Positions 1 through 7,239 of a stretch of DNA of 21,378 bases are shown piece after piece (position 1 is the first letter of the stretch; each line of letters begins with the position of its first letter). The notes beneath the pieces are model-generated. The model saw only the letters and a program-made list of their open reading frames with translations, had not been told where the DNA came from and did no database searches. Both the position numbers and the translations under genes were made by a program. The DNA comes from Akkermansiaceae bacterium UBA2381 (GTDB lineage: Bacteria > Verrucomicrobiota > Verrucomicrobiia > Verrucomicrobiales > DEV007), in NCBI GenBank assembly GCA_002344215.1, contig DDSV01000056.1, positions 5,481 through 26,858 of the forward strand, read 5' to 3'.

Positions 1-528
1 GCCATCGAGCATCCACTCGTTCCACGCTTTGGCCTTGTCGGTGGAACACCAGATCCGGTTGGACTTTTCGAGCGAATCGGGCGAGAGGATCGGATAGAGA
101 AACGTGTAGATGGTGACGTTGTCCAGCTTGGCGATTTCCTTCGCCAACCGCTTGCAGTAGCCGCAGTTCGGATCCTCGAAGGTCACGAAAACGCGTTGAC
201 CATCGCCGCGCACCTGCTTGACTGCCAGTTCCAGGGGCAAGTCCGCGAACTTTATCGCGCTAAGCTTCTGTATCCGTTCGGAGGTCACGTTCTTCATTGT
301 CTTGCCGTCGATCAGCGAGCCGACGAGCAGTACCGACACTTTCTCATCGGTGTAGACGACCTGGCCATTGACGTAGACTTCGTAGAGATCGAGATAGGGC
401 GTCCGGGTGACACTGGTAACGACGGCTCCCAGTTTCTCTTCAACCGCTTTCTTCACGGTGGCTTCGTCGGCCAGGGCAGCCTGGCTGAGTGCGGCGGCCA
501 CAGCGAGTGACAGAAATTGTCTGTACAT
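1..528 (-). CDS. dsbC: Thiol:disulfide interchange protein DsbC, C-terminus cut by window edge
   Basis: Periplasmic disulfide isomerase of the DsbC/DsbG family, which reshuffles wrong disulfides and is kept reduced by DsbD. The 176 visible residues begin with a signal peptide (about 1-20, ending AALA before DEATVKK). A DsbC-type N-terminal dimerisation region follows (about 21-90, with YLDLYEVYVNG), then the start of the thioredoxin fold carrying the active site FEDPNCGYCKR, with CGYC at 122-125. The cis-proline and the end of the protein lie beyond position 1, so the gene is partial only because of the window. The ATG at 528 is supported by AGGAG at 536-540, seven bases upstream. It is the last visible gene of the left minus-strand block, 70 bases after the methyltransferase. 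An isomerase here fits copper or thiol stress. Family membership is firm; DsbC rather than DsbG is less certain. Confidence 0.88.
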   Translation of the reverse strand, partial: MYRQFLSLAVAAALSQAALADEATVKKAVEEKLGAVVTSVTRTPYLDLYEVYVNGQVVYTDEKVSVLLVGSLIDGKTMKNVTSERIQKLSAIKFADLPLELAVKQVRGDGQRVFVTFEDPNCGYCKRLAKEIAKLDNVTIYTFLYPILSPDSLEKSNRIWCSTDKAKAWNEWMLDG

Positions 529-598
529 ATGTTTTCTCCTGCTCGGCTCGAATGGCGTTTCAGAAAGCGCCGATCTGGTCGCGGTGGTCGAAACGCGC

Positions 599-1315
599 TT
601 ATGCAACGGTGTGGACGGAGGGCTTCGCCACCCTTGCCCCCGGCGGATCGACCTCTGGCCTCAGTTGGCCATCTTTCCGGCCGGCACACAGATAGATCGC
701 GCCAAAATAGTATTCCTTGTAGTCGACTGGCTTCAAATATCGCCGAATGGACTCCCACGGGTGGCGATCCGCCAGATCCAGGCTCACACCAAACGGCTTG
801 TTCAACCACACCGCCAATTTCACCAGCCATCGCGGCCAACTCGCGGGTTCTTTCATGTCCAACACCGCCATGGTCCCGCCCGGTCGCAGGGCACGGCTTG
901 CCCTCTTGATGACCTGCTCGTACTCGGACACCAAGGTAATGGCGAACGTGGAATAGACAGCGGAGACGTCGGCGGGAAATTGCCAATGAGCGAAGTCCGC
1001 CTGCAAGAGTTTCACATTCGTCCAGCGCTCTCGCGAAATACGCTCCCTGGCCACATCCAGCATGGCGTCGGTGAGGTCCACACCGATGATCTTCCCGGCG
1101 GGACCGATTGCCTGCTGCACATACTCGAAATTGAGACCCGTCCCACAGCCAAGTTCGACAACCTGATCGCCGGGGCAAAGGCCCAGCGCCGCTATGGTTT
1201 CCTGCCGGTAGCGTTGCATGTCGAAGCCAAACAGCCGATAGATTCGGATTGACCAGTCGTATCGCTTCGCGCGCCGACGATACAGATCCCGAGTTTCAAG
1301 CTTGCTGAGACTCAT
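599..1315 (-). CDS. Class I SAM-dependent methyltransferase
   Basis: A 238-residue Rossmann-fold methyltransferase of the UbiE/phospholipid N-methyltransferase-like type. SAM motif I is VELGCGTG (53-60) and the ribose-binding acidic residue lies in GVDLT (78-82). An ADF segment follows at 106-108, and the post-motif loop LRPGG is at 143-147, before the strand MAVLDMKEP. The segment after that (WPRWLVKLAVWLNKPFG, 160-176) is hydrophobic and may sit on a membrane or hold a lipid-like substrate. There is no signal peptide, so it is cytoplasmic. The ATG at 1315 has no clear ribosome site. It lies 49 bases after the small YHS gene and 70 bases before dsbC, in the same direction, so co-transcription is likely. 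The substrate cannot be read from the sequence. A role tied to metal or metalloid handling is only suggested by the neighbours. Confidence 0.85.
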   Translation of the reverse strand: MSLSKLETRDLYRRRAKRYDWSIRIYRLFGFDMQRYRQETIAALGLCPGDQVVELGCGTGLNFEYVQQAIGPAGKIIGVDLTDAMLDVARERISRERWTNVKLLQADFAHWQFPADVSAVYSTFAITLVSEYEQVIKRASRALRPGGTMAVLDMKEPASWPRWLVKLAVWLNKPFGVSLDLADRHPWESIRRYLKPVDYKEYYFGAIYLCAGRKDGQLRPEVDPPGARVAKPSVHTVA

Positions 1316-1364
1316 GGCGTCTTTCAGGAAACTGTTTGCCGGCGCAGCTAGCGATCACGGGGCA

Positions 1365-1550
1365 TCAGCGCACGTAGCGCCCTGGGTCGCGTTCGAACTC
1401 GGCCTGGCACAGTGGGCAACAGAGCAGGTATTCGTCGCCTTCATAGACGACGGTAATGTGCGCCTTGTTGCGATTGATGTGCTTACCGCAGACAGGGTCG
1501 CGGTCGTCGCGCTTTCTCGGTGTCGCTTTGGTGTGGTCCTTGTTCATCAT
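1365..1550 (-). CDS. Small canonical YHS-domain metal-binding protein
   Basis: A 61-residue protein that is almost entirely one YHS domain, a small treble-clef-like module found in metal transport and metal-resistance proteins. The signature cysteines are present: DPVCGKHI (18-25), then YLLCCPLCQAEF (41-52) and the closing DPGRYV (55-60). No signal peptide is seen. The frame is open further upstream to a TTG at 1694, but that extension reads as non-coding. AAGGAG at 1554-1559 fixes the start at one of the two adjacent ATGs, 1550 or 1547; the second has the better spacing. It lies between the FAD oxidoreductase (140 bases upstream) and the methyltransferase. It probably binds copper or another soft metal in the cytoplasm, which is inference from the family and the copA linkage. 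Confidence 0.8.
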   Translation of the reverse strand: MMNKDHTKATPRKRDDRDPVCGKHINRNKAHITVVYEGDEYLLCCPLCQAEFERDPGRYVR

Positions 1551-1553
1551 CTT

Positions 1554-1559
1554 CTCCTT
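1554..1559 (-). promoter_or_regulatory. Ribosome binding site deciding the YHS start
   Basis: AAGGAG on the minus strand sits three bases before the ATG at 1550 and six bases before the ATG at 1547. It rules out the longer reading that starts at the TTG at 1694. Confidence 0.7.
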
Positions 1560-1690
1560 GGTTTGCGTTAAAAAATCACTGTAATGGCGGTGACCCAGAG
1601 CTTGATCTGGGGACGTGTGGCTGGCTGCATGGCACGACCGCCGGCGGCATTTGTCGGAGGCCCTGTCGGATTTAGTCGCGCCCTCATGGG

Positions 1691-2866
1691 TCAAGCGGCG
1701 CTCGGTTGCCGACGCCTCACGCCGTTGCTGTTCGGCGGAGGGGCTTTGTCATCGACAGCACGAACGGTGATGCCCAGGGCCGAACGCCGCTGCGCCCAGG
1801 GCAGCAGCAGGCGCCGAAGGCGCGCCGGTCGATAGAGCCAGCGCAGAAATCTGGAGGAGTCTCCGGTCCACGCCTGCACACGCAGCAGCCAACGGTAACC
1901 ATGACTGCCGAGGTGCTCGTAGATTGCGCGATTCACCCAGGCCGTCTCGATCTGGCGTTTCATCTGTTGCTGCCAGGACGCTTCGTAGTCGGTTTCTTCG
2001 AGCAGGCATTGCGCTGCCATGACGCCCGACTGAATTGCGTAGCGCATGCCGAAGCCAGCGAGCGCATCCTGGAAGCCCGCTTGTTCGCCCGCTATGGCGT
2101 GCTGACCGCGGTGCGCGGTCGTCGGCACGAAAAAGTTACCAACGCCGCCATGGAAACGCGAATTCCGCATGTCGAAATCAAGCAGACGACGGAAGCGCTC
2201 AACGGTACGCTCGACGTAAGTCCGCCGCCGGGAAAAATTCTTGAACATGCAGGTCTTGATCGTGCCACGCCCTCCCATCACCAGCAGATAGGCGTACCCC
2301 GCCGGCGCGAGTGCGTCGTCGAGGATGATCCAGAACCCGTCTTCCTGGTGGGTCTCGAAGTGGTAACCGACAGCAATGGCACTGGCCGAGCGGGGACCCA
2401 AGGCAAAGATTCCCGGGCCTTCCAGCCGCTCCCTGCGGCTTCCGAAGCGCACGTCGACTCCGAGAGCGAGGGCCTGATCGAGCAATGCCCGGTCGAGGCT
2501 GCCGCGGCCCGGGCCGCGTTCAACCAGGTAGCAGAGCGGCGTCGAAGAGCGCAAGGGGTAGCGGCGATCCCAGGCGTCAAAGCCGATGCCCTGCGCGCAC
2601 GGCGCCCGGTCGAAGTCCAGAGTAAGGCCCAGGTCGCGCAGAACATCGAGCACGTCGCGCGTACCCGACCAGTTTTCGAGTCCCTGGAGATCACGCCGGA
2701 AGCGATGGCCGACCTCGGGCTGGGCTTCATGCACAACGACACGCCTGCCGCCGCGAGCGAGCGTGATCGCGGCGGCGAGACCACTTGGCCCCGCGCCGAC
2801 GACTTCGACCGGGGCGTACATGGAATGCGCGGAAGGCACGTGAGCAGGTTCAACAAGGGAAATCAT
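1691..2866 (-). CDS. NAD(P)/FAD-dependent oxidoreductase, geranylgeranyl-reductase-like
   Basis: A 391-residue flavoprotein. The FAD-binding dinucleotide fold is near the N-terminus: VVGAGPSGLAAAITLARGG (22-40), with the ribose-binding acidic residue in VVVHEAQP (43-50). A second family feature is the AGEQAGFQDALAGFGMRYAI stretch (259-278), which matches the GD-like FAD phosphate-contact region of geranylgeranyl reductase and related hydroxylases. The C-terminal ~90 residues are basic and Trp-rich and may act on lipid or at a membrane. The ATG at 2866 is 15 bases after the upstream stop. An internal ATG at 2821, just before the Rossmann motif, is a possible alternative; neither has a strong ribosome site. 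It is flanked by two YHS-type genes and follows copA, so a redox role in metal or thiol stress is likely but unproven. The substrate is unknown. Confidence 0.82.
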   Translation of the reverse strand: MISLVEPAHVPSAHSMYAPVEVVGAGPSGLAAAITLARGGRRVVVHEAQPEVGHRFRRDLQGLENWSGTRDVLDVLRDLGLTLDFDRAPCAQGIGFDAWDRRYPLRSSTPLCYLVERGPGRGSLDRALLDQALALGVDVRFGSRRERLEGPGIFALGPRSASAIAVGYHFETHQEDGFWIILDDALAPAGYAYLLVMGGRGTIKTCMFKNFSRRRTYVERTVERFRRLLDFDMRNSRFHGGVGNFFVPTTAHRGQHAIAGEQAGFQDALAGFGMRYAIQSGVMAAQCLLEETDYEASWQQQMKRQIETAWVNRAIYEHLGSHGYRWLLRVQAWTGDSSRFLRWLYRPARLRRLLLPWAQRRSALGITVRAVDDKAPPPNSNGVRRRQPSAA

Positions 2867-2881
2867 GGTCGACCGTTGCGC

Positions 2882-3253
2882 TCAACAATGCCCGCGCCTG
2901 TGTTGCGGCGCCGCCGGCGTTGCCACCGGGGTGATCGGGAACTGCTCGGGCGAGGCCTCGAACTGGTCCCGATTGGCGCGCGACTCGAAATAGACGGGCG
3001 CACCGCGATAGACCGAAGCAATGGCGCTATGCGGGTCCACCGGCCGGCCGCTCACCGGGTCGGCAGCTTGCGACGGTGGCGTACCTGTGGCTCCATCACC
3101 CTGCGCACCAACGCGACCACTATGACTTCCTGCCCCGTGCCGATGACCGCTGCCGCCATGCCCGCCACCACAGCCCATACCAAAGCGGCGCATGAGCAAC
3201 AGCAAGCCGATACCGAAGGCGATTCCTAGCCAGTTCTGACTCAGCCATTCCAT
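2882..3253 (-). CDS. Membrane-anchored degenerate YHS-type protein
   Basis: A 123-residue protein with one N-terminal membrane segment (about 7-21, IGLLLLMRR at its end). A Gly/His-rich stretch follows (26-45, GCGGGHGGSGHRHGAGSHS), then a YHS-like domain (about 64-105). The domain keeps the frame of the fold (ADPVSGRPVD, APVYFESRANRDQF, SPEQF), but the family's Cys positions are Ser or Glu: DPVSG instead of DPVCG, and YFES instead of YFCS. Any metal binding would therefore have to come from the His-rich linker or the last residues, RRGHC. AGGAG at 3260-3264, six bases before the ATG at 3253, supports the start. It lies 38 bases after copA and 15 bases before the FAD gene. Membrane topology and function are inferred. 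Confidence 0.75.
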   Translation of the reverse strand: MEWLSQNWLGIAFGIGLLLLMRRFGMGCGGGHGGSGHRHGAGSHSGRVGAQGDGATGTPPSQAADPVSGRPVDPHSAIASVYRGAPVYFESRANRDQFEASPEQFPITPVATPAAPQHRRGHC

Positions 3254-3291
3254 ACGTTTCTCCTGTTTTCGTTGATGTGCTATCGCATCGC

Positions 3292-5628
3292 TCAGATACG
3301 CACGCTGCGCAGTCGTAAGGCGTTGGTGATCACCGAGATCGACGACAGGCTCATTGCCGCCGCGGCAAAGATGGGCGATACCAGAATGCCCAGGAATGGA
3401 TACAGGACGCCGGCCGCCACCGGTACGCCGGCAGCGTTGTAGGCCAGGGCGAAGAACAGGTTCTGCTTGATGTTCCGCAGGGTGGCGCGGGCGAGCTTGC
3501 GCGCCCGCACGATGCCCATCAGGTCGCCGCCCAGCAGGGTGATGCCTGCGCTTTCCATCGCAACATCGGCCCCGGTGCCCATGGCGATGCCGACATCGGC
3601 GGCGGCGAGCGCGGGCGCGTCATTGATCCCATCGCCGGCCATGGCGACGATTTCCCCGGCGTCATGGAGACGGCGGACCTCAGTGATCTTTCCGGCAGGA
3701 GTCACGCCCGCCTTGAACTCGTCGAGTCCGAGCTGTTTTGCGACTGCCGAGGCGGTGCGCTCGTGATCTCCCGTGAGCATGATGACCTTCACTCCGAGAT
3801 CATGCAGGCTCTTGAGAGCTTCCAGCGTAGTGGTCTTGATAGGGTCGGAGACGGTGAGCAACCCTTTTGCCTCACCATCGATCGCCAGGAAAAGCGCCGT
3901 TTCGCCAAGGGCCTGCCGCTCCGAGGCCTGAAGCTCCAGCGCTTCGGTGCCGGACACTCCTTTCTCACGCAGGAAGTCGGCTTTACCGATGAGAAGCTCA
4001 CGCCCGTCGACCCGACCGGAGACACCACCACCCGTGCTCGAGGCAAAATCCTCCACCGGAAGCAGGGACAAGTTCGCTGCCGTGGCCGCCTTGACCACCG
4101 CCGAGGCGAGAGGGTGTTCGCTCGACTGCTCGAGGGAAGCGGCAAGGAGGAGGAGCCGCTCCGGGCTTTCATCGGCGACGGGAATCGCGAGGGAAAAATG
4201 CGGTTGGCCCTCGGTGAGAGTGCCTGTTTTATCGACGAGCAGAGTCGTGACCCTCTCAAGACGTTCAAGAGCCGCGGCATCTTTAAGAAGGATGCCCTCG
4301 CGAGCGCCGCGCCCCACCCCGACCATGATGGACATCGGCGTGGCGAGACCGAGGGCACAAGGGCAGGCGATGATGAGAACCGCCACCGCATTGACGATGG
4401 CGAAAGCCAGCACGGGTTCCGGTCCAAGCCACCACCAGAGCGCGAAAGTGATCACGGCAACCGCGAGCACGGCAGGCACAAAAAACGAGGCCACTTTATC
4501 CGCCAGTCCCTGGATCGGAGCGCGGCTCCGCTGCGCCTGTGCCACCATTTCAACAATCTGCGCGAGGAGCGTCTCGTCGCCGACGTGCTCCGCTTGCATG
4601 ACAAATCCGCCAGTTCCATTGACCGTGCCGCCCGAGACATGATCACCGGGGGACTTAGCCACAGGCATGGACTCGCCCGTAAGCATGGACTCATCGATCG
4701 GGGAGGTGCCCTCGACGATGATCCCGTCGACCGGAATCTTGTCCCCCGGCCTCACGCGCAGTCGATCACCGACGGCGACTTCGGCGAGCGGCACTTCCTC
4801 GTCGCCGGTGGTAGTGACCCGACGCGCCGTGGGTGGAGCAAGATCGAGAAGCGCCCGGATCGCGCTGCCGGTCCGACCGCGCGCGCGCGCCTCAAGCCAC
4901 TGCCCGACGATGACGAGGACGATGATGACTGCCGCCGCCTCAAAGTAGAGCGCTACTCCACCATGCGTGCGCATCGAGTCGGGAAAAAGGGCGGGGAAGA
5001 AAAAAGCGACGAGGCTGTAGAGGTAGGCGGCCCCCACCCCGATGCTGATCAGCGTCCACATGTTCCAGTGGCCACTGCGGAGTGAAACCCAGCCACGACG
5101 GAAAAAAGGAGCGCCGGCCCACAGCACCACGGGGGTGCTGAGGAGCGCCTGGATCCACCGCGAGACTTCGCCATTGATCCAGTGGTCGTGGCCAATCCCT
5201 GGAACGAGGTGCGCCATCGCGAGGACAAAGACCGGCAATGTCAGGAGACCGGCAATCCAAAGACGACGACGCAGTTCATGCTCCTCGCCGTTTTCGTCAT
5301 CCTCCGCGCCGGCAGTGAGAACAGGCTCCAGTGCCATCCCGCACTTCGGACAGTCGCCCGGAAGGTCCTGCACCACTTCCGGATGCATGGGGCAGGTGTA
5401 GCGGGAGATTGCCCCGGCTTTCCAGGAAGGATTGCGGTCGAGCGTCATCCCGCACTTCGGGCAGTCGGCGGGTTTGTCGGACTCCACGCCGGGACACATG
5501 GGGCAGAAATACTTTGCTCCGGAGGGTGGCTTTACGGTTTCGGCGGAAACGTGGTCATGGGAGTGACCGCAACAGGCCTTCTTGACCGGCTCGGGCTCGG
5601 GTTCGGGATGCTGGCAGCAATTACTCAT
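3292..5628 (-). CDS. copA: Copper-type heavy-metal P1B ATPase
   Basis: A 778-residue ATP-driven exporter of Cu+ (possibly Ag+) across the inner membrane. The N-terminus is Cys/His-rich (CCQH at 4-7, CCGHSHDH at 19-26). Two heavy-metal-binding modules follow, YFCPMCPG...CPKCGM (40-61) and YTCPMHPE...CPKCGM (77-98). The classical ferredoxin-like GMTCxxC domain is absent. The core has TGES (317-320), the transmembrane metal site CPC (422-424), the phosphorylation site DKTGT (466-470), the SEHP nucleotide-binding motif (503-506) and GDGINDAP (665-672). YN (730-731) and MSLSS (759-763) in the last two helices mark the Cu+ class. GGAG at 5638-5641, nine bases before the ATG, supports the start. It is the first gene of the left block. 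Codon use changes sharply after residue ~660: leucine is CTG in 11 of 14 codons, against 4 of 15 in the preceding ~105 residues. Confidence 0.95.
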   Translation of the reverse strand: MSNCCQHPEPEPEPVKKACCGHSHDHVSAETVKPPSGAKYFCPMCPGVESDKPADCPKCGMTLDRNPSWKAGAISRYTCPMHPEVVQDLPGDCPKCGMALEPVLTAGAEDDENGEEHELRRRLWIAGLLTLPVFVLAMAHLVPGIGHDHWINGEVSRWIQALLSTPVVLWAGAPFFRRGWVSLRSGHWNMWTLISIGVGAAYLYSLVAFFFPALFPDSMRTHGGVALYFEAAAVIIVLVIVGQWLEARARGRTGSAIRALLDLAPPTARRVTTTGDEEVPLAEVAVGDRLRVRPGDKIPVDGIIVEGTSPIDESMLTGESMPVAKSPGDHVSGGTVNGTGGFVMQAEHVGDETLLAQIVEMVAQAQRSRAPIQGLADKVASFFVPAVLAVAVITFALWWWLGPEPVLAFAIVNAVAVLIIACPCALGLATPMSIMVGVGRGAREGILLKDAAALERLERVTTLLVDKTGTLTEGQPHFSLAIPVADESPERLLLLAASLEQSSEHPLASAVVKAATAANLSLLPVEDFASSTGGGVSGRVDGRELLIGKADFLREKGVSGTEALELQASERQALGETALFLAIDGEAKGLLTVSDPIKTTTLEALKSLHDLGVKVIMLTGDHERTASAVAKQLGLDEFKAGVTPAGKITEVRRLHDAGEIVAMAGDGINDAPALAAADVGIAMGTGADVAMESAGITLLGGDLMGIVRARKLARATLRNIKQNLFFALAYNAAGVPVAAGVLYPFLGILVSPIFAAAAMSLSSISVITNALRLRSVRI
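3600..3690. other. Putative recombination or assembly junction inside copA
   Basis: Left of this interval, copA codons and the neighbouring genes use mostly CTG for Leu, TCG/AGC for Ser and GGC for Gly. Right of it, CTC/CTT, TCC and more GGA appear. The change falls on the block encoding the highly conserved GDGINDAPAL motif, where two unrelated copA genes would share enough identity to recombine, or to mislead an assembler. Codons were counted by eye; the exact breakpoint is not resolved. Confidence 0.5.
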
Positions 5629-5669
5629 GGCGGTGTTCTCCGACAGAGCCTAGGCCAGAAATGCAGTCC

Positions 5670-5733
5670 TTTCCATGGGGTAATACCAGAGGAAACTAAT
5701 ACGAGAGGAACCTGTCCCTTTCCATCCGGGAAA
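5670..5733 (-). promoter_or_regulatory. Candidate copA control region with TTTCC/GGAAA dyads
   Basis: The 114 bases between the photolyase stop and the copA start hold two inverted repeats. One is TTTCC (5670-5674) with GGAAA (5691-5695), around an inner palindrome GGTAATACC (5679-5687). The other is TTTCC (5719-5723) with GGAAA (5729-5733). CCTTTCCAT also occurs twice as a direct repeat. Spaced dyads of this size are the kind of site bound by metal sensors, but no regulator gene is visible and no clear -35/-10 pair was found. Confidence 0.3.
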
Positions 5734-5742
5734 CGCCCCCAT

Positions 5743-7236
5743 TCATCGATTCTCAAGAACTCCCGCAGCCACCCGCAAATGCCCTTCCCTCTTCGAAGAA
5801 TCCATTTTCTCCCAGGTCTTCGCCATCATGCTGAGACGATACTGGCCTTTGAAAAAATCGAGGTGCCGGTCAATGAAGCTCCAGAAGAGTCCGTCCCAGA
5901 TCTCACCCCATTTTCCAGTGCGGTAATCAGACATTTTCCTGAGATAGTTTGAACCGGAGAAATAGGGCTTTGTCGTGAAGATTCCTCCGTCGGCGAACTG
6001 GCTCATGCCATAGACATTGGGGACCATTACCCAGTCATAGGCATCAATGAAGAGCTCCATAAACCAGTCGTTGACCTGCTTCGGCGAGAACTGACAAAGG
6101 AGCATGAAATTCCCCAGCACCATGAGCCGCTCGATGTGATGCGCGTAGCCGCTATCGAGGACCCGTGATATGACCAGATCAATGGGAGCCACCCCGGTCT
6201 CCGCTGTCCAGAAACTTTGCGGCATGTCGCGTTCGTGATTAAAGAAATTCCGGTTCCGCATCTCGACGCCATGGCGTTCGTACATCTGAAACATGAACTC
6301 CCGCCATCCGATGATCTGCCTCAGGAATCCCTCCAGCGAGGCCAGCGGCACGGAGTTGGACGCGGCAAATGCCAGAGTCCGGTCAACGACCTGCTGCGGG
6401 GTGAGCAGGCCGATGTTCAGCGAGGGAGTGAGGACACTGTGGAAAAGGATGGCCTCACGCTCGGAGAGCGCATCCTCCCAGGGACCGAATCCCGCGAGAC
6501 GCCACTCAAGAAAATGGTCGAGCCAGGCCGACGCATCCTCGTGGGTGACCGGATAGGAAAAGGGTTCCGCCCTGCCCGGATAATCCGAAAACCGCTCTGC
6601 GACATAGACCGCCGCGTCGGTCACTTCTCGACGACGCGGTGCCACCGGATCAGCGGGCACCTCAAGCCCCTTCTTCGGCATCCCTTTCCGGTTCTCCTCA
6701 TCGAAGCTCCAGCGTCCGCCGACCGGCTTTCCACTTTCATCGACGAGGATGCCCATGCGGCGACGTTGCGCCTCGTAAAAGGCGGCCATGGACGGCTTTT
6801 TTCGTGAAGCAAAATGAGTCTCCGCCCAGTCCAGCGGAGTCAGGAACATCGGTGTTCCGGTGAATGTCAGGTCGACACCCTCACATTCTCCAAATCGACG
6901 GAGCCGCTTCTCGAGCAGAAAATCGACCGGATGAGCCGTGACAATGACGTCAAACCGATGCTCTTTTCGCAGCTTTGTTAGGACACTCCCAATAGTCGCC
7001 TCTCGATCATACCCGATGTAGTGCACCTCATACCCCCCCTCCGTCAGACGTGTGGCATAAGCCTTCATCGAGGCACGGTGAAGCAGGATCTTCTGCCGGT
7101 GGAACCGCCCCGGTGAGGCAAACGGATCTCCGAAGAAAAGGGTGTCCTCGATCAGATAAACCGGACGCCGCTTCGCGAGAGCGGGATGAGAGGCGAAAAG
7201 CTGATGGGGAAACACCAGTGTGATCTCGCGGGACAT
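5743..7236 (-). CDS. Photolyase/cryptochrome-family flavoprotein (bacterial FeS-type clade, Fe-S ligands missing)
   Basis: A 497-residue protein of the deoxyribodipyrimidine photolyase-related family (PhrB/CryB clade), which typically repairs (6-4) photoproducts or senses light. An N-terminal photolyase alpha/beta domain (about 1-200) precedes the helical FAD domain. Landmarks are YAHHIERLMVLGNF, DAYDWVMVPNVYGMSQFADGG and KPYFSGSNYLRKMSDY, in family order and full length. The clade's four [4Fe-4S] cysteines are not found: the SDYC-x2-C segment reads SDYRTGKWGE (436-445), and the usual TG...M-x-C segment reads ETGVAPIDLVI. Only two cysteines occur in the whole protein. The ATG at 7236 is chosen over the TTG at 7239, which directly abuts the SDR stop; no strong ribosome site helps. 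It is the last gene of the repair block, four bases after the SDR gene, so it is very likely translated with it. Confidence 0.88.
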   Translation of the reverse strand: MSREITLVFPHQLFASHPALAKRRPVYLIEDTLFFGDPFASPGRFHRQKILLHRASMKAYATRLTEGGYEVHYIGYDREATIGSVLTKLRKEHRFDVIVTAHPVDFLLEKRLRRFGECEGVDLTFTGTPMFLTPLDWAETHFASRKKPSMAAFYEAQRRRMGILVDESGKPVGGRWSFDEENRKGMPKKGLEVPADPVAPRRREVTDAAVYVAERFSDYPGRAEPFSYPVTHEDASAWLDHFLEWRLAGFGPWEDALSEREAILFHSVLTPSLNIGLLTPQQVVDRTLAFAASNSVPLASLEGFLRQIIGWREFMFQMYERHGVEMRNRNFFNHERDMPQSFWTAETGVAPIDLVISRVLDSGYAHHIERLMVLGNFMLLCQFSPKQVNDWFMELFIDAYDWVMVPNVYGMSQFADGGIFTTKPYFSGSNYLRKMSDYRTGKWGEIWDGLFWSFIDRHLDFFKGQYRLSMMAKTWEKMDSSKREGHLRVAAGVLENR

Positions 7237-7239
7237 CAA

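Noticed and set aside
1551..1694. N-terminal extension of the small YHS gene from a TTG
   Set aside because: The ribosome site at 1554-1559 and the YHS family length favour the ATG at 1550 or 1547; the extension is not domain-like.
1706..3229. Plus-strand open frame of 507 codons over the FAD gene
   Set aside because: It lies opposite genes with clear family motifs, has no domain-like sequence, and is explained by GC-rich codon structure on the other strand.
1..3290. Mobile element explaining the foreign-looking left block
   Set aside because: No transposase, integrase, terminal repeats or attachment site could be found in the window.
3664..5085. Plus-strand open frame of 473 codons opposite copA
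   Set aside because: Arg/Gly/His-rich, without motifs; the minus strand carries all P-type ATPase motifs.
5719..5733. Short hairpin after the photolyase stop as a terminator
   Set aside because: Only five base pairs and no run of T on the minus strand; better treated as part of the copA upstream dyads.
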